Below, piece after piece: positions 37,536 to 49,331 of a DNA stretch of 64,000 nt (the stretch's first letter is position 1; the number at the start of each line of letters is the position of its first letter). The stretch covers positions 148,320 through 212,319 of the forward strand of contig CAIYYN010000049.1 of the NCBI GenBank assembly GCA_903930435.1. Direction: 5' to 3'. The position numbers were made by a program, and so were the translations under genes. The notes beneath the pieces were generated by a model, which was not told the origin of the DNA, ran no database searches, and worked only from the letters and a program-made list of their open reading frames with translations. The stretch is from an uncultured Hyphomicrobiales bacterium. Lineage in GTDB: Bacteria > Pseudomonadota > Alphaproteobacteria > Rhizobiales > Ancalomicrobiaceae.

Positions 37536-38870
37536 TTATTCGTCCATCACGTTCGCGAGTTGGGCCAGTTCACCGATCCCGTCGCGGCCATAGATGTCAT
37601 CGCGGAAATGGATGACGCCTTCGTGAGTCGCCCAGGCGGTAATGTAGTTCGTGTAGACGGGAACCGGCGTCTTCAGGTGAACTTCGTTGTTGTTGCCTGC
37701 GGCGATGGCCGCATCAACCTGCTGCTCGTTCCAGTTCGGCGTATCCCGCAATAGCCAGATCACGACATCGCGCACGTTCTGGATGCGCATGCAGCCAGAT
37801 GAGTGGAAGCGCTGATTGTCGCCAAACAGGTTCCGGAACGGCGTGTCGTGCATATAGACGTCGTACTGGTTCGGGAAATTGATCTTGATCGTTGCCATCG
37901 CGTTGATCTCGCCCGGATCCTGGCGGAACGCGAATTTAGCGGCATCGTCGGATTCCCAATTGATCGTTGTCGGATCAATCTCGCGACCCTTGTTATCGAA
38001 GATACGGATATGCTCATCCGCAAGATAGTTCGGATCTTTCTGCATGTGCGGGATCAGGTCCTTGCGGATGATCGAAACCGGAACATGCCAATAGGGATAG
38101 AAGATCACTTCATTGATCTTCGAGGACAAGATCGGGGTCTGGCGGGTGATCTGACCGACGACGGCGTTGTGGCGCTGGACGACACGACCACCTTCAACGA
38201 CTTCCATTTCCGCTGCGGGAATATTCACGAAGACAAAGCGCTCGCCGAGGAATCCCGACATGGAACGAACCCGGATCAGGTTCGTCTCCAACTGCTGCAG
38301 CCGGGTTTCTGCCGTCACATTCATGATATCAAACAACGGCTTCTCAACGACACCTGTTGCCAGCATTCCATGGCGGACCTGGAACCGGCGGACTGCGGCC
38401 TCGACATAGCTGTCAAAGATCTCGGAAAAACCAACCTGCTGCGGCGGCAGATCACCTGAAATCGTCAGGCGCTGGCGCAATTGGGTGACTGACGCTAGCC
38501 GGCTGCCAATCTTGAGCCGGGTTCGGTCATCAACGCGCGGCCAACCACCACGCGCGACGATATCTTGCATCGATGGAATGGCAGATTCGATGTTCAGTGC
38601 CGTGTCGGGTGACAGCAGGGGGTGATCTGATTTCAATTCATCGACGGGCGTAACGGCACCGTCGTCAAACTTTTCATGCCATTCCTGATGTTGCTGCGTC
38701 TGCATCAGTTGGTCGAGGGCCGTTTCTGCGGCAAGAGACGGGACAATCTGTGCCGCGAAGGCCGCAGTCGCACCTGCCATCAGCGCTCGCCGTGAAAGAC
38801 GGGGCTGGCCATAGACTGCCCGACTGCTCATCGATAGTGCTTTCCCGTCAGACACGTCCAGACTCTCCAT
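37536..38870 (-). CDS. ldtP: Murein L,D-transpeptidase (LdtP-like, YkuD domain)
   Basis: The protein is expected to form or exchange 3-3 crosslinks, or attach proteins, in peptidoglycan in the periplasm. The twin-arginine-like signal SRRALMAGATAAFAAQI precedes a spacer with a peptidoglycan-binding motif (YVEAAVRRFQVRHGM) and the YkuD catalytic domain; the catalytic Cys and His sit in FHSSGCMRIQNVRDV, and YDVYMHDTP is the other conserved strand. I start at ATG 38870 (444 residues); ATG 38831, just before the signal, is a good alternative. ldtR lies upstream on the same strand, as in Liberibacter and Sinorhizobium. Confidence 0.88.
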   Translation of the reverse strand: MESLDVSDGKALSMSSRAVYGQPRLSRRALMAGATAAFAAQIVPSLAAETALDQLMQTQQHQEWHEKFDDGAVTPVDELKSDHPLLSPDTALNIESAIPSMQDIVARGGWPRVDDRTRLKIGSRLASVTQLRQRLTISGDLPPQQVGFSEIFDSYVEAAVRRFQVRHGMLATGVVEKPLFDIMNVTAETRLQQLETNLIRVRSMSGFLGERFVFVNIPAAEMEVVEGGRVVQRHNAVVGQITRQTPILSSKINEVIFYPYWHVPVSIIRKDLIPHMQKDPNYLADEHIRIFDNKGREIDPTTINWESDDAAKFAFRQDPGEINAMATIKINFPNQYDVYMHDTPFRNLFGDNQRFHSSGCMRIQNVRDVVIWLLRDTPNWNEQQVDAAIAAGNNNEVHLKTPVPVYTNYITAWATHEGVIHFRDDIYGRDGIGELAQLANVMDE

Positions 38871-39173
38871 TTCACTTCGCAAGACCGCTGGGCGTGACTC
38901 GCAGGATCTCGCGCACCGGTTAACATGATCAGCCCATCTGTCGCAACGACACTTCCGAGACTGTCGCAGCTCAAAGTATGATCAATCATCAGACTTTAAT
39001 GTGTTGCATGCGCATTGCCTTGCCACCCAGCCGTCTGAAAACAGGTGACTGAAGCGTGCACGTGCGCTGGATCGCATGGCAATGTGGCTGATTCATGAAA
39101 TTGAGTGCTTATGAAATTGCGATATCTGCTAAAAATGCGCCTCAATCGGTATCGATTTTCAAACAAGCGACCA
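38871..39173. promoter_or_regulatory. ldtP upstream region
   Basis: About 300 bases between the ldtR terminator and ldtP, without genes. It must hold the ldtP promoter and, if the regulation known from Liberibacter holds here, an LdtR operator. The imperfect palindrome AGTATGATCAATCATCAGACT at 38975-38995 is one candidate; this is a guess from symmetry only. Confidence 0.35.
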
Positions 39174-39209
39174 ACAAAAAGCCCCTTCGCAGGAGGCTGC
39201 GAAGGGGCG
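39174..39209 (-). terminator. Intrinsic terminator of ldtR
   Basis: On the minus strand CCCCTTCGCAG and CTGCGAAGGGG form an 11-bp stem with a four-base loop, followed by CTTTTTG. It lies about 120 bases after the ldtR stop and separates ldtR from ldtP transcription. Confidence 0.9.
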
Positions 39210-39330
39210 TTTGGGAAATCGCCTCGAAAGTTCTTGCTGCCGATCAGCTTCGCCGACGTGACCGAGGCTGCGGGAGTGGTCAATACCGCAGGTCTGCCAA
39301 GAGGATGATTTGGATCGACAGACCGAAGTT

Positions 39331-39843
39331 TCAGAGACGATACAGGATCTGATCGGTCCAGAAACGTTCGAGCCGATGCAGAGATTTGTTGAGAGTACGG
39401 AATTCCTGCGGACCGATCCCGCCGACCTGCTCGATGGAGCGCATATGGCGATCATAGAGCCGTTCGATAACGTCTGCGATCGCACGGCCCTTTTCTGTCA
39501 GGCTGATGCGGACCGAGCGGCGGTCAATTCGTGAGCGTTCGTGCTTTACGTAGTTTCCGTCAACAAGCTTCTTCAGATTGTAGGACACGTTGGAGCCGAG
39601 ATAGTAGCCGCGTGTGCGCAGTTCACCGGCGGTCAATTCAGATCCACCGATATTGAACAGCAAAAGAGCCTGCACTGCGTTGACGTCATCGCGGCCCATG
39701 CGATCAAACTCATCCTTGATCACATCGAGAAGGCGACGATGCAGTCGCTCGACAAGTGTCAGTGCTTCAAGGTAGAGTGGCTTTACGGTAGCTTCACCTT
39801 CAGACTGTGAAAGAGCTTCTACCGCTTTCTTTGCATTCAGCAT
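39331..39843 (-). CDS. ldtR: MarR-type regulator LdtR
   Basis: The 170-residue protein is a winged-helix regulator of the MarR group. It matches LdtR of Liberibacter and Sinorhizobium, which controls the neighbouring L,D-transpeptidase gene and osmotic tolerance: LVERLHRRLLDVIKDEFDRM, NAVQALLLFNIGGSELTAGE, the recognition region LRTRGYYLGSNVSYNLKKLV, the wing YVKHERSRIDRRSVRISLT, and VGGIGPQEFRTLNKSLHRLE. I use ATG 39843, with GAGGCG upstream; the 15 codons before it look non-coding. Adjacency to ldtP supports the assignment. Confidence 0.88.
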   Translation of the reverse strand: MLNAKKAVEALSQSEGEATVKPLYLEALTLVERLHRRLLDVIKDEFDRMGRDDVNAVQALLLFNIGGSELTAGELRTRGYYLGSNVSYNLKKLVDGNYVKHERSRIDRRSVRISLTEKGRAIADVIERLYDRHMRSIEQVGGIGPQEFRTLNKSLHRLERFWTDQILYRL

Positions 39844-40281
39844 TGGATTTCGCCTCGCTGTTCTGTTATTTATTCCGGAAAGGATCATCCGGTCGATGAG
39901 GCAACACTACACAGATCTTTCTAAGATCAGATTAAATGCTATTATGAACCATCTATGAATCAAAACTGGCTCGAAATATTCTTAACATTTAGCGACAATA
40001 TGCCTTGGAATTTGATTAAGTTGCCTTCACCATAATTTAAACGCCTCCTGCGATGTCTTGGCTATCTCGGAAAAAGACGATTTTATTAAATTAAATCATA
40101 CACTTAAATATACATCGTTACCTGTATTCGTCGGTCGGCGACGCGCGACGATCGGTTTGTTTGTATGCAATATGACCCGATGCTCTGTGTGATCGACATA
40201 CCATCAGGCGAGCCAACTCGGGGTTTCGAGCCGTCATTTTGGGATCAAACTCGTTCACCCTTGCCTGAAAACGCCGTTAAT
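39844..40281. promoter_or_regulatory. AT-rich gap between ldtR and the DUF6163 gene
   Basis: About 440 bases, very AT-rich at 39900-40110, with no credible gene. A palindrome GATCTT-TCT-AAGATC at 39914-39928 lies about 70-85 bases upstream of ldtR and could be an operator for autoregulation; this is inferred from symmetry and position only. Confidence 0.4.
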
Positions 40282-40755
40282 TCAGGGTTCACGTGCCCGG
40301 TTACGACGCGATTCCCGCTGCTGAATGATGTCCCGCTGCTCGGCCCGCGCCTCAAGAACCAGCAAAACAATGAATAGCAGGATACCGAGACATTCCACTG
40401 TGGTCGCAATCGGCGTCCAGCCGAACGCGTTGGCAAACAGCGTATGGCGCAGGATTCGGGCAAATGCCGCTGACAGCCAGACGACCACGCCCCAGGTTGC
40501 CAGTAGCCAGAGGCCCACGGCGGCGACTAGATTGGCGACGGCGAAAAAGAGCTGCAGGGCTTGCGACTGAACGTTCAGGCTGAAAAAATCCGGGGCGCTA
40601 GTCTTGATGGCGCCGAGCAATTCGGCCCATTCATAGAGGCCGAGCCCCAGAAACCCGATGGCAAGTACTCGCGTGAACACAAGCCGCAGGGTCGCTGCCT
40701 TAAGCAAGCGGTCAAACACTGTCGCGGGTGGCTGAGCGTCTGCAGCCTGAGTCAT
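40282..40755 (-). CDS. DUF6163-type membrane protein
   Basis: The 157-residue product has four hydrophobic segments (about residues 28-48, 65-85, 90-112 and 122-140), including LVFTRVLAIGFLGLGLYEWA, LQLFFAVANLVAAVGLWLLA and ATTVECLGILLFIVLLVLEA, and a very basic C-terminus (QQRESRRNRAREP). It corresponds to an uncharacterised membrane protein found beside hemB in Rhizobiales (DUF6163, as far as I can recall). The ATG at 40755 has AGGA about 10 bases upstream. The frame remains open into the region antisense to hemB, which is a shadow. Confidence 0.75.
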   Translation of the reverse strand: MTQAADAQPPATVFDRLLKAATLRLVFTRVLAIGFLGLGLYEWAELLGAIKTSAPDFFSLNVQSQALQLFFAVANLVAAVGLWLLATWGVVVWLSAAFARILRHTLFANAFGWTPIATTVECLGILLFIVLLVLEARAEQRDIIQQRESRRNRAREP

Positions 40756-40897
40756 GTCGGGCAATCCTGTCCAAGGGCACGGCGACAAATGTATAGAGAG
40801 GACCTTGTCAGATGGCCAGTGTTCGATTGTAGCAGCCTTGCACTTGGAGCCTTGGCGAAACGCATGAACCCGCGCTAAACTCGTTACCAGACTATGA

Positions 40898-43404
<2,507 letters not shown>

Positions 43405-43701
43405 CGTCAGGCGAACGCGCTTCCCTGCTCCATGGCTGCACTCAAATATCTGTGAGCTGTCCCGCAAATCGTGTGTGTTAGGCGACCGTTAAACCGGATT
43501 TTGCAGTATAAAAACTAGCATAAATTTGGTTCTGCGCGCCAGATCGACGCTGAACCCGGCGACCAGGCACCACCAAAATCAGCTCCGCATTCTGTTTAAG
43601 TCTGGTTCCCTCGGAGTATCCCAATTCGATCAAACGGGGTAGACTCATGCGAAACGCTCCGAACATATTCAGGCCTGAAGGTCCTGTGAGTTGGATTAGC
43701 C

Positions 43702-44445
43702 ATGACGCAGCATCCCGTTGATGCCCCGCAATTCTATCTGACCGCGCCTGCGCCGTGCCCGTATCTGCCGGGTCGCCAGGAACGCAAGGTGTTCACGCAT
43801 CTGATTGGTCAGCGGGCTCCGGTGCTCAATGATGTGCTGACACAAGGCGGATTTCGTCGCAGCCAGAATATCGCCTACCGACCAGCGTGCGACGGGTGTC
43901 GCGCCTGCGTCTCCGTGCGGATCATCATTGACGAGTTTGACTGGACGCGCGGGTTCCGCAGGGTGGAACGGCGCAATGCCGACCTCATCGGCACAACCTT
44001 GAGCCATACACCGACGGCTGAGCAATATTCACTGTTTCGCCGGTATCTGGACAGTCGGCATGGCGATGGCGGCATGGCCGACATGTCGGTGCTCGATTAT
44101 GCGATGATGGTCGAAGATACGCATGTGACGACACGCCTTGTCGAATATCGTCGGCGCGGTCCGGATTCGCGGATCAATGGACGCGGGGTTGGCGACATTT
44201 TCGGCGTTTCATTGACCGATATTCTCGCGGATGGCCTTTCGATGGTCTATTCGTTTTATGATCCCGATGAGGAGTACCGTTCGCTCGGCACCTTCATGAT
44301 TCTGGATCACATCCGCCGCGCCCAGGCGATGGGGCTGAAATATGTCTATCTCGGCTATTGGGTCGAGGGGTCGCGCAAGATGGATTACAAGCGCCGCTTC
44401 CAGCCGCTGGAATATCTGACCCCGCCAGGCTGGGTCAGAGAGTGA
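43702..44445 (+). CDS. bpt: Aspartate/glutamate leucyltransferase (bacterial arginyltransferase family)
   Basis: The 247-residue enzyme transfers leucine from tRNA to proteins with N-terminal Asp or Glu, marking them for ClpS/ClpAP degradation. It has [20 protein letters not shown] with the first cysteine, [20 protein letters not shown] with the C-x-x-C motif, [20 protein letters not shown], and [19 protein letters not shown]. Length is normal. It lies about 300 bases after the permease gene and converges on fhs. Confidence 0.93.
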   Translation: MTQHPVDAPQFYLTAPAPCPYLPGRQERKVFTHLIGQRAPVLNDVLTQGGFRRSQNIAYRPACDGCRACVSVRIIIDEFDWTRGFRRVERRNADLIGTTLSHTPTAEQYSLFRRYLDSRHGDGGMADMSVLDYAMMVEDTHVTTRLVEYRRRGPDSRINGRGVGDIFGVSLTDILADGLSMVYSFYDPDEEYRSLGTFMILDHIRRAQAMGLKYVYLGYWVEGSRKMDYKRRFQPLEYLTPPGWVRE

Positions 44446-44505
44446 CTTTTTGCTGGCTTTCACGTCTGGCTTCGAGCGCGCGTCAGGGTCCCCATAGACC
44501 CGGCC

Positions 44506-46179
44506 TCAGCTGAGCCCTTCAATATGCCCTGATTTGTCGAGCCTGATCCGCTCGGCAGCGGGCACACGCGGCAAGCCCGGCATCGTGCGGATATCGCCGC
44601 AAATGGCCACGACGAATCCGGCCCCGGCGGACAGACGGATCTCCCGGACGGGCAAGACGTGACCTTCTGGCGCGCCCATAACTGTTGGGTCGGCGGAAAA
44701 CGAGTTCTGCGTCTTGGCGATGCAAACCGGCAGGTTTCCATAACCGGCTGCTTCAAGCTCTGAGAGTCGCCTGGAGGCCTTTGCGTCAAAAACCACGGAA
44801 CCGGCGTGATAGATTTCGCGTGCGACGGTTTCAATCTTGGCGTTCAGCGGCAATTCGTCAGGATAGAGCGGCGCGAACTGGTTAGCGCCTTCTGCCTCCG
44901 CGAGCGTCACGACTGCGCGGGCGAGCGCTTCTGAACCTGCTGAACCATCGGCCCAATGCGTGCAGATGATCGCTTCAACGCCAAGCTTCTCGCGACAGGT
45001 CCTGACCAGAAAATCAAGCTCGGCGTCGGTATCCGTCACAAAGCGATTGATGCCGACAATGACGGGCACGCCAAATTTGCCGACGTTCTCCACATGGCGG
45101 GCCAGATTGGCAAAACCAGCCTCGAGAGCTGCCAGATTTTCAGTTCCGAGCGCGTCTTTCGCGACACCACCGTGCATCTTCAGGGCGCGGGCGGTCGCAA
45201 CAATCACGGCAGCGTCGGGTGCGAGTCCAGCCTTGCGGCACTTGATGTCAAAAAACTTTTCCGCGCCAAGATCTGCCCCGAATCCCGCTTCGGTCACGAC
45301 GTAGTCGCCGAGTGCGAGCGCCGATCTGGTCGCGATGACCGAGTTGCAGCCGTGCGCGATATTGGCAAATGGTCCACCGTGGACCAGTGCCGGTGTCCCC
45401 TCCAGCGTCTGGACGAGATTGGGTTGGAGCGCATCCCGGAGCAGAACCGCCATCGCGGGTGACGCCTTGATGTCAGCAGCTGTCAACGTGCGTTTGTTCA
45501 GGGACTCCGCAATCACCATCCGCCCAAGCCGGGCTTCCAGATCATCAAGGTCTCGTGCCAGACAGAATACCGCCATCACTTCCGAAGCGACGGTGATATC
45601 GAAGCCATCTTCGCGCGAAAAGCCGTTTCCGGCACCAAGCGACTGGACGATGTGCCTGAGCGCGCGATCATTCATATCAACAACGCGCCGCCAATAGACC
45701 CGGCGGCTGTCCATCTTCAGGTCGTTGCCCCAATAGATATGATTGTCGATCATTGCCGACAGGAGATTATGGGCCGATGAGACCGCGTGAAAATCGCCGG
45801 TAAAATGCAGGTTGATCGCTTCCATCGGAATGACTTGCGCCCAACCACCGCCAGCGGCACCACCCTTCACGCCAAAGCAGGGTCCGAGTGAGGGTTCGCG
45901 CAAAGCAATGACCGTCTTCTTGCCAATGCGACGCAAGGCATCGCCAAGGCCAACGGTCGTCGTGGTTTTGCCTTCACCCGCCGGCGTCGGGCTGATGGCC
46001 GTGACGAGAATTAGCTTGCCACAGGGACGCTCGGTCAGCGTCGCGACAAACTCATGGCTCAATTTGGCGATGTGGGGGCCATGCGCATAAAGCGCTGTTT
46101 CCGGGATTTCGAGGCTGGCAGCGATCGATGCGATCGGCTTCGGCGTCATGCTACGGGCAATCTCGATATCGCTCAGCAT
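44506..46179 (-). CDS. fhs: Formate-tetrahydrofolate ligase
   Basis: The enzyme activates formate with ATP to 10-formyl-tetrahydrofolate, feeding one-carbon metabolism. The 557-residue product has the P-loop region [59 protein letters not shown], and [15 protein letters not shown] use ATG 46179 ([10 protein letters not shown]) because AAGGGGG lies close upstream; the frame is open eleven codons further. Fhs is patchily distributed in alphaproteobacteria and is often linked to methylotrophy or formate use; no such genes are near. Confidence 0.94.
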   Translation of the reverse strand: MLSDIEIARSMTPKPIASIAASLEIPETALYAHGPHIAKLSHEFVATLTERPCGKLILVTAISPTPAGEGKTTTTVGLGDALRRIGKKTVIALREPSLGPCFGVKGGAAGGGWAQVIPMEAINLHFTGDFHAVSSAHNLLSAMIDNHIYWGNDLKMDSRRVYWRRVVDMNDRALRHIVQSLGAGNGFSREDGFDITVASEVMAVFCLARDLDDLEARLGRMVIAESLNKRTLTAADIKASPAMAVLLRDALQPNLVQTLEGTPALVHGGPFANIAHGCNSVIATRSALALGDYVVTEAGFGADLGAEKFFDIKCRKAGLAPDAAVIVATARALKMHGGVAKDALGTENLAALEAGFANLARHVENVGKFGVPVIVGINRFVTDTDAELDFLVRTCREKLGVEAIICTHWADGSAGSEALARAVVTLAEAEGANQFAPLYPDELPLNAKIETVAREIYHAGSVVFDAKASRRLSELEAAGYGNLPVCIAKTQNSFSADPTVMGAPEGHVLPVREIRLSAGAGFVVAICGDIRTMPGLPRVPAAERIRLDKSGHIEGLS

Positions 46180-46402
46180 AGCATTTCCCCCTTGCGTCGT
46201 TTTCGATGTCACGTTTGCGTCAGCGATGTCGCCAGCAAGCCAAAACTATCTGATTGCCGCTGATGACGGAACCCCGCCTGTGGAAAACGTCGTCTGAGCT
46301 GTGGATAGACGGCAAGGTACAATGTCGATTTTGCAACACTCCGCCGACAATGTTTCAAAATTCAGTTGCAATTTTTCTTTTGCACTGGACCGACTCACTA
46401 AT

Positions 46403-46480
46403 TGTAAAGATATTGAGGCTATGTTCTGCGTATTCCTCCCTCCACTAAGCAACTACGGGCCCCTTTCGGGCCCGTTTTTT
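46403..46480 (+). ncRNA. Candidate small RNA with anti-Shine-Dalgarno motif
   Basis: A possible promoter TTGCAC (46380-46385), 17 bases, TGTAAA (46403-46408) would start an RNA near 46415. About 20 bases later comes CCTCCCTCC (46435-46443), complementary to ribosome-binding sites, and then a strong terminator hairpin at 46455-46480. No ORF fits between promoter and terminator. The layout (short, single-stranded CU-rich motif, 3' hairpin with U-run) resembles alphaproteobacterial trans-acting sRNAs. It lies in a 530-base gap between two minus-strand genes, so the terminator serves neither neighbour. Expression is not proven. Confidence 0.5.
46455..46480 (+). terminator. Intrinsic terminator in the fhs/SDR gap
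   Basis: ACGGGCCC and GGGCCCGT form an 8-bp stem with a five-base loop, followed directly by TTTTT. On the plus strand no protein gene ends here, which is the main reason to suspect a small RNA gene. The remainder of the gap (46481-46710) is AT-rich and shows nothing else. Confidence 0.92.
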
Positions 46481-46710
46481 CTTGGTACTGCAAATAGCCA
46501 GAGATAACCGGTTCGTAAATCGCACTGCGATTTCATGGTTGGTTTCCGCGAGTACACGGCACAGGTCCGGTTATCGTTTGGACAAAAATAAACAATCAAA
46601 ATCAGTATTTTGATGGCAATATTCGGCCCACTTTCCGGGTATTGACGGTCAAGAAATCGACCGCGAATGCATTGTGAATGCTCTCGTGTGCAGAGACAGA
46701 ATACGTATAA

Positions 46711-47403
46711 TTACCACGAAATCTCGGAGCCATCGTAGTTCAGGAAGCGTGGCGACTGCGTCACGGTCATTCCATCAATGCATCGAATCAGCCCGGCTGC
46801 ACTTTCCGTCGCCGATATATCGGCTGCGGATCCACCCATGTCGGTTCGAACCCAGCCTGGATGAGCGACGCAGACCGCGATGTTGCGGCTTTTCAGTTCT
46901 GATGCCGCTGCCTGCATCGCGCGATTGAGCGCAGCCTTTGAGGACCGATACGCGATACGGTCGCTGGCTGGCGAGGCGGTCAACGAACCCATCCGGCTCG
47001 TGATCGTCAGGACCTTGGCCGACGCGCTCAGGCTAAGGTTTGGCAGGAAGGCTTGCAGGACCCGCAACGGGGCGAGCGTATTGACCGCGAGGGTCTCCAT
47101 CCAGCCATCAAAATCCATGTCGAGCGTGGATTGGCGCTTTGGGCCGATGGTCCCGGCGTTGTTGATGAGGATGTCAATTGCTGCCGCTCCGACGCGTTCG
47201 CGAGCGCGATCGATCGAGGCAGGGTCAGTCACATCCATTGCCACAATCACGAGGCCCGACGATTGCTCGCTGAGACGGATCAAGCTATCGGCAGACTCCG
47301 GATCCCGGCAGCAGGCAAACACATGATCGCCGCGGGCCAGCAATTGGCGCGCAAGTTCAAGTCCGATGCCGCGATTAGCACCGGTGAGCAGGACAGTTGA
47401 CAT
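46711..47403 (-). CDS. Short-chain dehydrogenase/reductase
   Basis: The 230-residue protein has the classical SDR pattern: NAD(P) motif TGANRGIGLELARQL at about residues 7-21, the DVTDPASID acidic turn, INNAGTIGP, the catalytic Ser in LTITSRMGSL, and the Tyr-Lys pair in IAYRSSKAALNRAM, then VAHPGWVRTDMGG. Members of this branch resemble the eukaryotic C-factor/carbonyl reductase-like group, so a carbonyl substrate is likely but unspecified. ATG 47403 has GGAG upstream. It lies downstream of the amidase gene on the same strand, 84 bases away. Confidence 0.9.
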   Translation of the reverse strand: MSTVLLTGANRGIGLELARQLLARGDHVFACCRDPESADSLIRLSEQSSGLVIVAMDVTDPASIDRARERVGAAAIDILINNAGTIGPKRQSTLDMDFDGWMETLAVNTLAPLRVLQAFLPNLSLSASAKVLTITSRMGSLTASPASDRIAYRSSKAALNRAMQAAASELKSRNIAVCVAHPGWVRTDMGGSAADISATESAAGLIRCIDGMTVTQSPRFLNYDGSEISW

Positions 47404-47487
47404 AGGTTTACTCCGCAAGATCCGAGTTCAAGCAAAAAGTGTCGCGAACCGGATGCCGCGCGTCAATGCGGCATCACGCGGGGCAGA

Positions 47488-48774
47488 TCAGGCAATTATG
47501 CGCTCGATGAACGCTGCCGCCTGAAGGCACTGGAGGTCACGTCCGAAGGGCGCGACAATCTGGACGCCGAGCGGCAGGTTGTCGGCTCCGAACAGCCCTG
47601 GCACGTTCACGCAAGGCGTGCCCATGAGGGTCCACAGCCGGTTGAAACTGTGATCGCCTGTAAAGCTAAGCCCGGCGGGTGCCGCGCCACTGGCGCTGGG
47701 TGTCAGGATCACGTCGATCCCGGCTGAGTCAAACAAGGCCGACAATGCGCGGCGGCCCCGCTTTGAACGGCTGCGGGCGAGGTCATAAACGTCAGTAGGG
47801 ATCGCCTTGCCCTCATCAAGGGCCGCGGCCAACGCGGGGCTCAGGGCCTCGCGGTGGGTGTCGTGTTCCCAGGCAAGTGCGAGCGCTCCTTGATAATTCT
47901 GGATGATCAAATGGCTGTCAAAGGCCTCGATCAGCGTGTCGGACATATCGAGATGAACAATCTTCGCGCCAGCCTTTTCCGCCCGTTTGGCCGTCTGCTC
48001 GATCGCCGCCTGCATTTCGGCGGAGGCTTCGTCCCACACATGCAGCCGCATGACGCCAATCCGGGGAGTTCCCGGGTCGGACCCATCCACTCGCAATGAT
48101 CGTTGTGTCAGGTGTTCGGCAAAATAGGCGACATCGGCGACACTCGAGGCGAAGAGACCAGCCGTATCGAGCATCCAGGCGAAATCCTGCAGGCCGACAG
48201 TTGGCAACAACCGAAATGACGGCTTGAACCCGGCTATACCGCAGAAGGCAGCTGGCCTGATCACGGAGCCTGCGGTCTGCGCGCCAATGGCAATCGGGAT
48301 CATACCGGCGGCAACGGCCGCTGCGGACCCTGACGATGAGCCGCCCGGCGTATGCGCGGGGTTATGCGGGTTTCGTGTCGAGGAGAACGGCGTGCGATGC
48401 TGAAGCTCGGTTGTCGTTGTCTTGCCGATCACTGTCGCACCAGCTCGCCGTGCGAGCGCCACGACGGACGCATCGCTGCGAGGCCGGTTTCCGGCATAGA
48501 TCGGCGTGCCCTTTTCGGTAGGAAAATCGCAGGTATCAAACGCATCCTTGACGCCCAGAGCCAGACCGGCGAGCGGGCCGGAGGCCTTGAGAGCAGACGA
48601 GCGCGACTGGTCGGGCGCTGTCACGACGAAGGCGGCGATTTCGGTGTCAATGGCCGCGATGGCAGCCAGTGACTGTTCAATTGCAGCGGCTGGCGACAGA
48701 TCTCCGGCGCCGATGCCTTTGGCGATTTCGAGGGCGGATTGAGCGGGGGCAAAGCGTGTGGCGGGCTGTTTCAT
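47488..48774 (-). CDS. Amidase (amidase signature family)
   Basis: The 428-residue enzyme hydrolyses carbon-nitrogen bonds with a Ser-cisSer-Lys triad. LAGLALGVKDAFDTCDFPT carries the Lys (about residue 75), TPGGSSSGSAAAVAAGMIP the cis-Ser, and IGAQTAGSVIRPAAFCGI the nucleophilic Ser. It is too divergent from GatA for that role (no gatB or gatC near). The substrate is unknown. I use ATG 48774 (MKQPATRFAP); the frame is open for 36 more codons but these look non-coding. It probably shares a transcript with the SDR gene. Confidence 0.9.
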   Translation of the reverse strand: MKQPATRFAPAQSALEIAKGIGAGDLSPAAAIEQSLAAIAAIDTEIAAFVVTAPDQSRSSALKASGPLAGLALGVKDAFDTCDFPTEKGTPIYAGNRPRSDASVVALARRAGATVIGKTTTTELQHRTPFSSTRNPHNPAHTPGGSSSGSAAAVAAGMIPIAIGAQTAGSVIRPAAFCGIAGFKPSFRLLPTVGLQDFAWMLDTAGLFASSVADVAYFAEHLTQRSLRVDGSDPGTPRIGVMRLHVWDEASAEMQAAIEQTAKRAEKAGAKIVHLDMSDTLIEAFDSHLIIQNYQGALALAWEHDTHREALSPALAAALDEGKAIPTDVYDLARSRSKRGRRALSALFDSAGIDVILTPSASGAAPAGLSFTGDHSFNRLWTLMGTPCVNVPGLFGADNLPLGVQIVAPFGRDLQCLQAAAFIERIIA

Positions 48775-48980
48775 GCCCGGACAATAGGGATCTGGCGACA
48801 CCAAGGAAAGCCAAATCCGCATGAAAAAAATCAGGCTGGCGTCTGCATTTTCACATGGATGAACGAAGTTTGAACGGCTCACTCAGGGTGAGTGCAGCTT
48901 CAGCGGGGTAATGTCACCTCATCGAACGACGGTTACCCCAAACCCCACCGAAGTTCCTGAACCAGCAGAAGGATTGAGCC

Positions 48981-49241
48981 ATGAAAAAGATCATCGCAGC
49001 CCTCGTCGCCGCCTCTGTCATCGCCACCGCTTCGCTCGGTATGACCACGACAGCCGAAGCACACGGCCCTGGACCCGGTTTCGGCATCGCCGCCGGCATC
49101 ATTGGTGGCCTGGCCGTTGGTAGCATCATCGCATCACAAAATCGCCCGGTTGTCGTTTACGATGATGATGCGGCTTACTGTCACCGGGTCCGCTTTGTGG
49201 ACGAATACGGCTATTATCACGTCCGCCGTGTCTGCCGCTGA
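48981..49241 (+). CDS. Small secreted protein, unknown
   Basis: The 86-residue product begins with MKKIIAALVAASVIATASLG, a typical Sec signal peptide ending near AEA (residue 27). The mature part starts with a His/Gly/Pro segment (HGPGPGFGIAAGIIGGLAVG, glycine-zipper-like) and ends with YCHRVRFVDEYGYYHVRRVC, whose two cysteines could form a disulphide. Similar small exported proteins are common in Rhizobiales, with unknown function. AGAAGGA about 10 bases upstream supports the start. A terminator follows. Confidence 0.75.
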   Translation: MKKIIAALVAASVIATASLGMTTTAEAHGPGPGFGIAAGIIGGLAVGSIIASQNRPVVVYDDDAAYCHRVRFVDEYGYYHVRRVCR

Positions 49242-49294
49242 CGGCAATTGACCAAGCCAACGCGGCTTTCCCCCGGCCCGTTGTGCCAAACTCT

Positions 49295-49331
49295 GGAGCG
49301 ATCGCGGCACAAGCCCGATCGCTCCTTTTTA
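49295..49331 (+). terminator. Intrinsic terminator of the small secreted protein gene
   Basis: GGAGCGATCG and CGATCGCTCC form a 10-bp stem with an 11-base loop, followed by TTTTTA. Its T-run overlaps the stop codon of the convergent parC gene. Confidence 0.88.

Noticed and set aside
40165..40377. 70-codon plus-strand ORF before the DUF6163 gene end
   Set aside because: It overlaps the end of the DUF6163 gene antisense and shows no coding features.
43478..43666. 62-codon minus-strand ORF upstream of the arginyltransferase gene
   Set aside because: No ribosome-binding site, signal or family pattern; it lies where the opposite-strand promoter is expected.
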